Shown here: positions 54,364 to 63,247 of the stretch, piece by piece
Numbering within the stretch: position 1 is the stretch's first letter
How the letters are laid out: every line of letters starts with the position of its first letter
Source: G963677445 sp963677445
GTDB lineage: Bacteria > Bacteroidota > Ignavibacteria > Ignavibacteriales > Melioribacteraceae
Assembly (NCBI GenBank): GCA_963677445.2
Contig: CAXXGF010000036.1
Location: forward strand, 104,623-168,622
Direction: 5' to 3'
Length of the DNA stretch: 64,000 bases
The notes under the pieces: generated by a model
Told to the model about the DNA's origin: nothing
The model's database searches: none
What the model saw: the letters and a program-made list of their open reading frames with translations, nothing else
Program-made: the position numbers and the translations under genes

Positions 54364-56788
54364 ATAAACCACTTCTCCAGTTCTCTTTCGGAATATTTTT
54401 TATTTCCATCTCCTTCCAAAGTTTATTATCCTGATCGCTTTCAGGCAACGAACCGAAAGACAACACCTGCGTGGGGCAGTTTACTACGCATGCCGAGCAG
54501 CGGACACATTCAACATCATTCATCGGAATGCCCTTATTCGCGTAATTCATCACATCAATGCCCATGTGGCATACTTTAGTACAGATATTACATGAAATAC
54601 ATTTTTTCTTATCGGCGAATATTCTGTATCTTGTAAATTTGTTATAAATATGCATTAGCGCCGCCAAAGGGCAGCCGAATCTGCACCATACTCTGCCGCT
54701 GAGGAAGAAATAAACCCCGACGCCAAGCACACCCGCGAATATAACATCAATTCCAATTACGTAAAATTTGTGAAAAAAGTCGGAAAGGTATGATATTTTT
54801 TCATTCAGAACCGGGATTTCAAAATTATATAAATTTGCTATAAGTTTGAACAATGTAATTATAAAGGCGAAAGCGAGAATAAACTGGCCGGTGTTCTCCC
54901 ATCTTTTAGCCTTTTCACCATGAGGAGCTTTTGTTCTGTACTCATCTCCAAGTGTTTCGGCCAAAGCTCCGCAGGAACAAATCCATCCGCAATAAGCCCC
55001 TTTCCCCCACCTGTAAACAATATACGGGATAATTACGAATGTTTGAACAAGTGAAAAAACCAGCCAGAAAGAGGTAATACTGCCGCTATAAAGATTCCCC
55101 ATATTGAGCGGCCAGGCAAGGATAAATCCATATGACCGCCAGTAACTTTCACGTGGGAAAACCTGTGTCATCATAAAGCTGTTTTCGCCACCCAGAAGAC
55201 CAGCCTTACCAAGTACCGGGAAAACAAATTCGGGAAGAATAAAAAGGGGCAGAGCCTGAATAAGAATCAGCGCCCATGTCTGATATTTAATATATCTTGT
55301 CGGTTTTACATAAATACGCCGAAGCCCGAAAATAAGAATTGTCAGTGAATATAAACCTGTGTAAAAAAAACTCTGCGATTTACCAAATAACTCCAGGCCG
55401 AAATATTTACCGCCGAAAAAGATAACCATAAAAAAGAGACCGGTAAAAATGAAATAGGCATACTTGAAGCTTGTCCAGTCAAAATTAATAAACCTCAGAT
55501 TTTTAGCAAGAAATTTCCAGAGAAGATAAATACCGAGCAAAAAGGCGGCCAGAAAACAAAAATAGGCGACAAAAGAATTTATATACCTTGTTACATTCCA
55601 TATTCTCACGCTATCAGAAAATAACCGCGAACCAAGAAAAACCGGCGCCGCGAAAAACTTACCGATAAATTCCATTGAAAAGAGAGCTGAAAAAATTTCA
55701 CTCCACTCTTTAGCTTTTTCTCCGCCAAAAAAATATTTATAGAGTGTATTGCTGCTTTTGCCGAAATATATTACTCCCGAGATCAGCAAAAGTAAAAGAA
55801 ACTGCAGTTTATATTCAGTGGTTTTATCCCCCTCCACCCAGATATTGCTTCTTCTGAAAAACTCAATTGGCAATTCGGTTCCGATCATGGTAAAAACCAT
55901 GTTGTTTTTTATTTCTTCACGGGAACCGGAAGCATGAGAAATAATCACTGAATCATTTTTGATTTCATCAACCGATGAATTCAGTATTATCCTTATTTTT
56001 CCCCTTTTTTCAAGTTCTGTGAGTTTTTGAATATTCCCCTCTTTTGGACGGGTAAACCTGCTTTTTCTATAAGAGAGGGTTACTGAATCGGCATATTCCG
56101 AGATGGCGATGGCGGTTTCCAAAGCAGTATCCCCTCCCCCGACAACCAGAACATCATGCCCATCCGCATCCGCCGGATCAAAAAATCGATTGTATACCTT
56201 CGGCAGAGATTCTCCCGGCACATTCAGCATCCGTGAATTACCCGATTTTCCAATAGCGAGAATTACCCTGAGAGCTTTGTATTCCTTTTTTCCGGTAACG
56301 ACCCTCAAAAATGTTTTTTCTCTGATTATCTCATCGGCCATCACCCCCTCTTCAACAGGAAGATTTCTATCAGTCAGTGTTGATTGCAGCTCTTCAAGCA
56401 GGCTTTCTTTTGTGCCATCCGTAATTTTCAGTTCGGAAAACTGCTGAAAACCGGAAGGCTCGGCGCAAATGGGTTTTCCTTTAGGAAAATTAATATTGGT
56501 ATTAAATTTTTTTGCCGATTCAAGAATAACAAACCTTAAGCCTGAATTTTGCGCTTCCATCACCGCCGATATTCCGGCAGGACCGGCGCCAACGATAATA
56601 ATATCATAAACATCAGTCCTGTTTTTCTTCTCATCGCGTAATTTATTGTCCGAACTGATATGTGACACAACTTTTTTGCCATTTTCGGCAGCTAATTTGA
56701 GCAGCGGAATTCCTGTGAGGTCTCCGGTTATGTATATTCCTTTTACGGAAGTTTCACCATGTTCATCAGCTTCAGGATATTTTTCCAC
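54362..56788 (-). CDS. Fusion of thioredoxin-reductase-like flavoprotein and NapH-like 4Fe-4S membrane protein
   Basis: About 808 residues from the first usable start after an in-frame stop. Residues about 60-340 are an FAD/NAD(P) oxidoreductase (IIIVGAGPAGISAVMEA, VVGGGDTALETAIAIS). About 340-680 hold some ten membrane helices of NapH/polyferredoxin type with CGWICSCGALAE and CRFGCPLAALMHIY. The C-terminus binds two [4Fe-4S] clusters (CISCNICTKVCHMG, CVRCSACVVNCP). It should move electrons between NAD(P)H and a membrane or periplasmic acceptor, and the partner is unknown. The GTG start here has no good ribosome site. The true start is probably ATG 56845 (AGGTGG upstream), interrupted by TAA at codon 12. 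Confidence 0.83.
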   Translation of the reverse strand: MEKYPEADEHGETSVKGIYITGDLTGIPLLKLAAENGKKVVSHISSDNKLRDEKKNRTDVYDIIIVGAGPAGISAVMEAQNSGLRFVILESAKKFNTNINFPKGKPICAEPSGFQQFSELKITDGTKESLLEELQSTLTDRNLPVEEGVMADEIIREKTFLRVVTGKKEYKALRVILAIGKSGNSRMLNVPGESLPKVYNRFFDPADADGHDVLVVGGGDTALETAIAISEYADSVTLSYRKSRFTRPKEGNIQKLTELEKRGKIRIILNSSVDEIKNDSVIISHASGSREEIKNNMVFTMIGTELPIEFFRRSNIWVEGDKTTEYKLQFLLLLLISGVIYFGKSSNTLYKYFFGGEKAKEWSEIFSALFSMEFIGKFFAAPVFLGSRLFSDSVRIWNVTRYINSFVAYFCFLAAFLLGIYLLWKFLAKNLRFINFDWTSFKYAYFIFTGLFFMVIFFGGKYFGLELFGKSQSFFYTGLYSLTILIFGLRRIYVKPTRYIKYQTWALILIQALPLFILPEFVFPVLGKAGLLGGENSFMMTQVFPRESYWRSYGFILAWPLNMGNLYSGSITSFWLVFSLVQTFVIIPYIVYRWGKGAYCGWICSCGALAETLGDEYRTKAPHGEKAKRWENTGQFILAFAFIITLFKLIANLYNFEIPVLNEKISYLSDFFHKFYVIGIDVIFAGVLGVGVYFFLSGRVWCRFGCPLAALMHIYNKFTRYRIFADKKKCISCNICTKVCHMGIDVMNYANKGIPMNDVECVRCSACVVNCPTQVLSFGSLPESDQDNKLWKEMEIKNIPKENWRSGL

Positions 56789-56845
56789 ATCGCCGGCCGG
56801 GTTATCTTTTTAAAGCCAGCTTGAATACTGTTTAAACACTCCCAT
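56789..56845 (-). pseudogene. Likely true N-terminus of the NapH-like fusion, interrupted by an in-frame TAA
   Basis: Minus strand: AGGTGG, then ATG (56845-56843) reading MGVFKQYSSWL, then TAA (56812-56810), then KDNPAGD leading in the same frame into VEKYPEADEHGETSVKG. The residues around the stop fit the usual N-terminus of this family. A single base (TAA for AAA or similar, beside a T/A homopolymer) separates it from an intact 827-residue protein. Confidence 0.6.
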
Positions 56846-56861
56846 ATTCCACCTGAGTCAT

Positions 56862-56888
56862 TAAAAAACAGGCCATTAAAAAATGGCC
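56862..56888 (-). terminator. Terminator of the C1 peptidase gene
   Basis: GGCCATT (56871-56877) and its complement ATGGCC close a short A-rich loop. On the minus strand the stem is followed by TGTTTTTTAA. It lies between the C1 peptidase stop and the ribosome site of the NapH-like gene. Confidence 0.75.
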
Positions 56889-56943
56889 CGCGCTCAAAAA
56901 TAGGATTATTTACAACAATAATCTGTAATACACTTTACTATTA

Positions 56944-58161
56944 TTATTTTTCAAACTTTTCCAGCAGTTCTTCCGCTACACTTTTATGAACCATAAAATC
57001 CATAATCTTCAGCTTAACGTAATCCTGATGCATCATAAAATAACCTTTAAATCGGCCATTGAATGAACCTGACCCGGAATCCTTAATGAGAAACCAAAAG
57101 TCATCACCCGTTTTTTTATACCCCACAATATGCACCCCGTGGTCATCAGTTGTTGTTTCATTGGAAAAACGGAACTGGCGGGCATACTGATCAATATATT
57201 CTGAAGGAATGTCAAAATCGGGAACCAGGAAAACATCTTTTTCAGGGATTCTGCCCGGTTCTGATACATCGCCCCCTATACAGATGCTCAACTCAGACTC
57301 AACAGCTTTTTTAAGCAGTGTCATAAACTCATCAAGGGGGACATTATAATACTCTTTACTGTGCCACCAGTTATCCACTACATCATATTCCACCTGCTCC
57401 CAGTAAGGAAACTGCATATAGGAAATTATATCGACATAATCATTCAGATCTATTTCCAGAAATTTATAAAACTCAGGAGGAGTATATTCTTTCCCCTGGT
57501 ATTCAAACTTCTGCGGGGGAGTTCCCATGTGATAATTCATGATTGATTTAATTGTTTCAAGAATTTCTTTTTCATTCCAGGCATTTCTTTCTTTACAGCT
57601 TTCCAGGTATGAATTCATTTCATTAAACATAGGTTTGTGGTTATGAAATTCCTGTCCTTCAGGTTTTCCGTTATATGCTTCCTCAGTAACAAGGCCATAA
57701 ACGGGCCAGATATGATTTATCGCGTTTGCCTCCGAACCCTGGGCGAAATAAGATTCTCCTCTTGTTTTAACAAATTCTTTGGCTTTTTCAACATATTCGT
57801 AATAAACCGTAAACATTTCAGATAATTTCACTTTCCTGTTCGTCAAACGGTAGATTTCCGATTCAAAATAAGAAGTCGTTGAAAATGACCAGCATGTGCC
57901 TGTATAACCCTGCGAATGAGGAGGATTATGCCAGTAAGTTGTGAAATCATCTATCGATTCCGGAATATCTTTCCCTGAAATATCCATCATAAAACTTAGC
58001 TTTTTTTCTTCAGGTTTTTTTGAGAATTCATTCGCGGCTTTTTTTATCTTATCCAGCATTTCATTTTTAGATTCAACCAGCTTACCTTTATCTTTTGTCT
58101 GGGCTGTGCAAAAAATTAGGGGTATAAGCATCATCAATAATGTAATTAATGCTTTTTTCAT
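56944..58161 (-). CDS. Secreted papain-fold (C1) cysteine peptidase
   Basis: About 405 residues. I choose the second of two adjacent ATGs (58161), 6 bases after GGAG; a TTG at 58173 is the alternative. A signal peptide (about 1-21, IFCTAQ) is followed by a short pro-region and a C1 peptidase domain, with Cys90 in GTCWSFSTTSYFESE and His341 in DDHGVHIVGY. The position of the papain Asn reads LIKDSGSG, so Asp361 replaces Asn. Long loops between Cys and His (about 250 residues) resemble bleomycin-hydrolase/aminopeptidase C-type enzymes of Bacteroidetes. Monocistronic with its own terminator. Confidence 0.83.
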   Translation of the reverse strand: MKKALITLLMMLIPLIFCTAQTKDKGKLVESKNEMLDKIKKAANEFSKKPEEKKLSFMMDISGKDIPESIDDFTTYWHNPPHSQGYTGTCWSFSTTSYFESEIYRLTNRKVKLSEMFTVYYEYVEKAKEFVKTRGESYFAQGSEANAINHIWPVYGLVTEEAYNGKPEGQEFHNHKPMFNEMNSYLESCKERNAWNEKEILETIKSIMNYHMGTPPQKFEYQGKEYTPPEFYKFLEIDLNDYVDIISYMQFPYWEQVEYDVVDNWWHSKEYYNVPLDEFMTLLKKAVESELSICIGGDVSEPGRIPEKDVFLVPDFDIPSEYIDQYARQFRFSNETTTDDHGVHIVGYKKTGDDFWFLIKDSGSGSFNGRFKGYFMMHQDYVKLKIMDFMVHKSVAEELLEKFEK

Positions 58162-58288
58162 CATTTGCTCCAAAATTTCTTAAAGAAAATTGAAAAGAGA
58201 AATATTTTTCACTTCTTTTTAAAAATAAGTATTTTTTAATTCAAGTATACATTTTTCGATTTTTTGCACAAAAAATTCAGGGAGAAAT

Positions 58289-61174
58289 ATGAAGAATCAC
58301 ACTTTTTTACTAACAATCACTCTTTTTCTGTTTTTAATAAGCAGTCTTTTCTCGCAGGACCGAACCAAAACTGACGAACTGCGAAATCTCGCTCAGGAAA
58401 AAGGGGCGGAATACCTGGTCAAAAAAGCCGAGGCAATAAAAAAGGCTTCCGCGATGAACATGCCTGTCAGAAAAGAAAAGGCAGATGGAACAATAATGGA
58501 ACTTCAATATTTTATCGGTGATTTTCCGATCTATTATGAAACCGAAAATATCAATGCCGCTATCACCTCATCCACCAAACAATTATGGGATGGAGATATA
58601 GGTGGATTTGACCTGAACGCGAGAAGGCATTTGCTTGGAGTATGGGACGGGGGCAAAGTAAGAAACACACATATAGAATTTGATGGAAGGGTCACACAGC
58701 GGGACGGGGCAAGCTCGCTCAGTGATCATTCAACACATGTTGCAGGCACAATGGTCGCGAAGGGACAGGGCCATGGTGTAAGAGGAATGTCGTGGGAAGC
58801 TTTTCTTGACGCTTATGATTACAACAGCGATGAATCGGAAATGGCGGCGGCGGCGGCGGCCGGTCTTACTGTCAGCAACCATTCCTATGGCATATTGCTC
58901 GGATGGGAGTATGATTATTTTGATGATGGCAAATGGGCATGGCTGGGCAATACTTCAATTAGCCCTACCGAAGATTACCAGTTTGGATTTTATGGATCGC
59001 AAACACGTTACTGGGATCAGATAGCTTTTGACGCTCCATATTACCTAATCTGCCGGAGCGCGGGAAATGAAAGAAATGAAACCGGTCCCGGATCAGGCGG
59101 CGAGCACTGGGCTAATATAAATGGTTCATGGCAACTTAACAATGTCGTAAGAGAACCGGATGGTGGTTACGATGGCTTTGATTGTATCCAGACAGACAAA
59201 GTCGGCAAAAATATTCTTACAGTCGGCGCGGTAAATGATGTAATTGATTACACCGGACCTGAGTCTGTTGTTATGCCCGATTTCAGCTCATGGGGAATGA
59301 CCGATGACGGAAGGGTAAAACCGGATATCACAGCCAACGGAGTCAGCCTCAAATCGACAAGCTCTTCAGGGGATAACGCTTATACTACCAAAAGCGGCAC
59401 CTCGATGTCGACCCCCAACACTTCCGGGTCGATCGGATTGCTTCAGGACCTTTGGAATGATCAGTATGGTTATGATACCGTAAGAGCCGCTACAATGAAA
59501 GGACTTGTGATACATACAGCAAAAGAAGCCGGCCCGGCGCCGGGACCTGATTACATGTTTGGATGGGGGCTTCTTAACACTTATGAAGCAGCCTGGCTCT
59601 TAAGAATGGATTCTGAACTCGGAGGAAGTGAGCTGGTTCAGCAGCTATACCTGGGAGAATCGCAGACAATAGAAATTGATCTTGAATCGAATGGCAATGA
59701 ACCTCTTAAAGCGACTATTTGCTGGACTGACCATCCGGGCACACCAGTGGGAGCTCAGTTGAACCCGCCCGATATTATGCTCGTCAATGACCTTGATCTC
59801 AGAATCGTTTCACCAACGGGGACAGAACATAAACCCTGGATACTTGACCCTGAAAATCCTGCGGCGCCCGCGGAAACAGGGGATAACTTCAGAGATAATG
59901 TTGAGAAAGTATATGTTGAGAATCCTGTAGCAGGAACATATAAAGTGAAAATCACCCATAAAAACACACTTCGGGATGGATACCAGGCTTTTTCCCTGGT
60001 TATGTCGGGAAGAGCGATGGAACAGCCGGATGAACCGGCGCTGGTTTATCCTGAAAATGGCGCTGATGGTGTTGAGCTGAATTTCACCATGGAATGGGCT
60101 CATTCCGTAAGATCACAATCCTATTCTTACCAGGTCGCGCTGGATGATCAGTTCAGCCAGATCGTTTATGAAAATTCTTCCTACGTGGGAGTAAGGCTCT
60201 TTATGGAAAGTCTGACAGGATTGACCACGTATTACTGGAGAGTAAAAGCTGAAAATAATGGCGGCATAAGTGACTGGAGTGAAACCAGGTCATTTACCAC
60301 CAAACTGGATGTTCCGCAGGCTCCGCAGCTTGTTTACCCGGCTGATGATGAGCATCTGGTTCCCAATGATTTTGATTTTGAATGGACAGGTGATCCAACG
60401 GCAGATTATTACCAGATTCAGGCAGCCACTAATTTAATTTTCCTCAATCCTTTGATAAATAAAGACAGCCTTACCACTAAAACCTGGCCGGTAACCGGAT
60501 TTGAAGAAGGAAAGAGATATTTCTGGAGAGTATTCGCCTATAACCAGATCGGGGTTAGTGACTATAATTCGGCTGTATTTTATATAAGTTTAAATACTCC
60601 CGACAGCCTGACCGCCGAAAATACCGCGGAAGAAGGAATAAAGCTCACCTGGAAGGATAATTCCGCCGTGGAAAACAGTTATATCATCGAAAGAAAAGAT
60701 GGCTCAGGCGCTGAATTCTCGGCCATCGACACAATCGCCGCGAATATGACAGAATATTATGACACCGAAATTCTGAACAATATACTCTATAGTTACAGGG
60801 TTAATTGCGCGAACAGCAATACATATAGTGATTTCAGCCCGGAAGCGACCGTGCTGTCAGTCGGGATAGAAGATGAAAAAAATCTGCCGGGTAAATATTC
60901 CTTATCGGCAAATTATCCCAATCCGTTCAACCCGTCAACGACAGTCAATTATAATCTTCCTTATGAAAGTTTTGTCACAATAAACATCTTTAACGTACTG
61001 GGTGAGCTGGTTGATGTTCCTGTTAATAACCAGACACTTTCAGCAGGAAACTACAGCTTTCAGTGGGATGGAAAAGCTCTCTCCTCAGGATTGTATTTTT
61101 ATAAAATAGTGGCCACATCAACCGATGGAAAGGAAAAATTCACATCAACAAGAAAAATGATCCTGATGAAATAA
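58289..61174 (+). CDS. Secreted subtilisin-family (S8) serine peptidase with sorting domain
   Basis: A 961-residue precursor with signal peptide (about 1-22) and short propeptide. The catalytic triad is visible: Asp120 in GVWDGG, His147 in DHSTHVAGTM and Ser372 in SGTSMSTPN. RSAGNERNETG supplies the oxyanion Asn. After the protease domain come a proprotein-convertase-like beta-sandwich (about 440-570, ATICWTDHPG, VNDLDLRIVSP), three fibronectin-III-like repeats (about 575-860) and a YPNPFNPSTTV sorting domain ending KMILMK. A six-unit GCG-type triplet run (near 58843) encodes an in-frame Ala tract. AGGGAG precedes the ATG. A surface or extracellular protease of the same export class as the C25 enzyme. 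Confidence 0.92.
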   Translation: MKNHTFLLTITLFLFLISSLFSQDRTKTDELRNLAQEKGAEYLVKKAEAIKKASAMNMPVRKEKADGTIMELQYFIGDFPIYYETENINAAITSSTKQLWDGDIGGFDLNARRHLLGVWDGGKVRNTHIEFDGRVTQRDGASSLSDHSTHVAGTMVAKGQGHGVRGMSWEAFLDAYDYNSDESEMAAAAAAGLTVSNHSYGILLGWEYDYFDDGKWAWLGNTSISPTEDYQFGFYGSQTRYWDQIAFDAPYYLICRSAGNERNETGPGSGGEHWANINGSWQLNNVVREPDGGYDGFDCIQTDKVGKNILTVGAVNDVIDYTGPESVVMPDFSSWGMTDDGRVKPDITANGVSLKSTSSSGDNAYTTKSGTSMSTPNTSGSIGLLQDLWNDQYGYDTVRAATMKGLVIHTAKEAGPAPGPDYMFGWGLLNTYEAAWLLRMDSELGGSELVQQLYLGESQTIEIDLESNGNEPLKATICWTDHPGTPVGAQLNPPDIMLVNDLDLRIVSPTGTEHKPWILDPENPAAPAETGDNFRDNVEKVYVENPVAGTYKVKITHKNTLRDGYQAFSLVMSGRAMEQPDEPALVYPENGADGVELNFTMEWAHSVRSQSYSYQVALDDQFSQIVYENSSYVGVRLFMESLTGLTTYYWRVKAENNGGISDWSETRSFTTKLDVPQAPQLVYPADDEHLVPNDFDFEWTGDPTADYYQIQAATNLIFLNPLINKDSLTTKTWPVTGFEEGKRYFWRVFAYNQIGVSDYNSAVFYISLNTPDSLTAENTAEEGIKLTWKDNSAVENSYIIERKDGSGAEFSAIDTIAANMTEYYDTEILNNILYSYRVNCANSNTYSDFSPEATVLSVGIEDEKNLPGKYSLSANYPNPFNPSTTVNYNLPYESFVTINIFNVLGELVDVPVNNQTLSAGNYSFQWDGKALSSGLYFYKIVATSTDGKEKFTSTRKMILMK

Positions 61175-61198
61175 TGTATTAGTGTGGAAGATTGAATT

Positions 61199-61230
61199 TC
61201 AGAACATCCCCTTTAATTGGGATGTTCTGA
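61199..61230. terminator. Bidirectional hairpin between convergent genes
   Basis: Perfect 12-bp arms TCAGAACATCCC (61199-61210) and GGGATGTTCTGA (61219-61230) with an 8-base loop. The plus-strand tail is TTTAT. It separates the subtilase from the convergent sensor kinase, whose stop is at 61232. Confidence 0.75.
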
Positions 61231-61231
61231 T

Positions 61232-63247
61232 TTATAAAATGGTTCCCTCGATAGTCAGTGATATTTTTGTGCCGACATTTTTTTCACTCTTGATATCTAT
61301 TTCGATATTATCGAGAAGGCAAAATTGTTGCACAATAGCCATACCAAGCCCGTTTCCGTCATATAAACGGGTATAACCGGTAAATTCCTGTGAAAAAGGT
61401 TCATATATTTTTGCAAGAAACTCTTTCGAAATGCCACAGCCGGTATCCTCAATTTCTAAAATTATCTTATCTTTTTTAGGGTAAAAACTAACTTTCACAA
61501 ACCCTTTTTTCGTAAATTTAACAGCGTTGTCAATTAAGTGATATAGTATAAGTGTTATACCATTTTCATCTCCATTGATACTCACTTCACCGATATCACT
61601 TTCGAATATAAAGGCCACTCCTTTTTTCTTAGCTTCAGAAGAAAAATCCTCAACCAGACTCTCAACAATATTACCCTTAAGGTAAATCGGAACAGGTCGG
61701 TATTCATATGTACCGCTAACAAGCTCCGACATGTTAAGTATACTGTCAATGGTTCTGATAATTCGTTTACTTTCCATATCAATTATATCAAAATAATCTT
61801 GAATTTCTGCACATCCGGTTTTCATCTCTTCTTTAATTAACCCGCTAAAATTTATAATCGCGTTAAGCGGTGTTCTTATTTCATGCGACATCTGGGCAAG
61901 AAATTCGCTTTTAAGTGTGGCTGTGTTTTCGGCGAGACTTTTAGCCTCTTCAAGTTTTTTCCTGGCAGAAACAACTTCAGAATGATCTTCAATTGAACCT
62001 TCTATAATTTCGATATTATTTACAACATCGTGTATAATCCTTGCCGATTCAACAATAGGAATTATATCGCCATATTTATTTACTATTGTTGTTTCAAAAC
62101 CGAAAACCACTCCCTCATCACGGAGTATCTTCCAGAAATGACACCTCTCTTCTTTGTCAGGATAATAACAATCTGAAAATGCTTCAGCCAGAAGTTCGTC
62201 CTGGTCATCAAACCCAAGAAGGTCCAGTAGCGAAGGATTTACAATAATAAAGTTATGATCAGAGGACATTCGGTATAACCCCGCGGTTGTATTATTGAAT
62301 ATACCTTTAAATCTCTCCTCACTTTCTATTAATGCCCTTTCAGTTTGTTTTCTTTTGGTAATATCCAGAATTACACCTATAAGCCCCTTACTCTCTCCAA
62401 CACGGTAAACAGATTTGTAAATAATGACGTCTCGCCTGGATCGATCCGCGTATTCCACCTGGGTTTCATAAACCTGATCGTAACCATCTTTTATCATTTC
62501 AGAATCAGATTTATTGTATACTTCAGCCAAATCAGGCGCATAAAGATCATTTACAGTTTTACCGACTATCTCCTCTTTTGTCTTTCCAATATATTCACAA
62601 AATGCTTTATTACATCCTACGTAAATGAGATCTTCATCTTTATAAAATAATGGTGATGGAACAGCCATCAGTAAAGCGTCAAGAAAATCATAATATTCAT
62701 CTATCTTCTGGCGGTTTTTAATCCTCTCTGTGATATCTCTTGTTGTTCCCTGAAGCGCGATAACATTTCCCTTTTCATTAATAACAGGTTTTCCGATTAT
62801 TTCAACACTAACTTCCGATTTATCTTTTTTCAAAAGTTTTGTTTCAAAAAGCGTGAAGGGATAATTTTTTGTCTCTTTAACGGTTCTCAGAGCATTCCGG
62901 GCCATTTTGAAGAACTCTTTTCTTTTTGCGTGATTCCATAAATGTGTTCCGATCCATTCATCCGGCTTAAATCCTGTAACGCGCTCAAGGGAAGGACTAA
63001 GGTATAAAAACTTAAGACGCAAATCCATTTTCCAGACTATATCGACCGAGTTTTCCGTTAATAATCTGTACATTTCTTCATTGCGTTTCAGCCTTTTTTC
63101 ATACTCTTTGATCATGCTAATATCGAGCATCATTCCTGAAATTTCTCCCTCAGCGACTGAAGCGCTGATCAGGACGAATATTTTCCTGTCATTTTTGGTT
63201 TTTAATTGCAATTCATAGTTTTGCACCTGACCATACTCATTAAGCAA
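61232..63247 (-). CDS. Multi-PAS sensor histidine kinase, C-terminal part after a frameshift
   Basis: About 670 residues: the end of one PAS domain, three more PAS domains (starting near NEEMYRLLTENSVDIVWKMD, YYDFLDALLMAVPSPLFYKD and SEERFKGIFNNTTAGLYRM), then HisKA with MSHEIRTPLNAI and a HATPase domain with NAVKF, IEDTGCGIS and GNGLGMAIV. No transmembrane segment is seen, so it is probably cytoplasmic. The frame joins that of 63202-64000 if one A is restored in an AAAA run (plus-strand TTTT 63306-63309), reading SVRRTKNLRCLLEHYIDQ. No response regulator gene is in the window. Confidence 0.85.
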   Translation of the reverse strand: MLNEYGQVQNYELQLKTKNDRKIFVLISASVAEGEISGMMLDISMIKEYEKRLKRNEEMYRLLTENSVDIVWKMDLRLKFLYLSPSLERVTGFKPDEWIGTHLWNHAKRKEFFKMARNALRTVKETKNYPFTLFETKLLKKDKSEVSVEIIGKPVINEKGNVIALQGTTRDITERIKNRQKIDEYYDFLDALLMAVPSPLFYKDEDLIYVGCNKAFCEYIGKTKEEIVGKTVNDLYAPDLAEVYNKSDSEMIKDGYDQVYETQVEYADRSRRDVIIYKSVYRVGESKGLIGVILDITKRKQTERALIESEERFKGIFNNTTAGLYRMSSDHNFIIVNPSLLDLLGFDDQDELLAEAFSDCYYPDKEERCHFWKILRDEGVVFGFETTIVNKYGDIIPIVESARIIHDVVNNIEIIEGSIEDHSEVVSARKKLEEAKSLAENTATLKSEFLAQMSHEIRTPLNAIINFSGLIKEEMKTGCAEIQDYFDIIDMESKRIIRTIDSILNMSELVSGTYEYRPVPIYLKGNIVESLVEDFSSEAKKKGVAFIFESDIGEVSINGDENGITLILYHLIDNAVKFTKKGFVKVSFYPKKDKIILEIEDTGCGISKEFLAKIYEPFSQEFTGYTRLYDGNGLGMAIVQQFCLLDNIEIDIKSEKNVGTKISLTIEGTIL

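Noticed and set aside
58840..58860. GCG triplet run as a phase-variable tract in the subtilase
   Set aside because: Changes in a triplet run keep frame and only alter the length of an Ala stretch, so it cannot act as an on/off switch.
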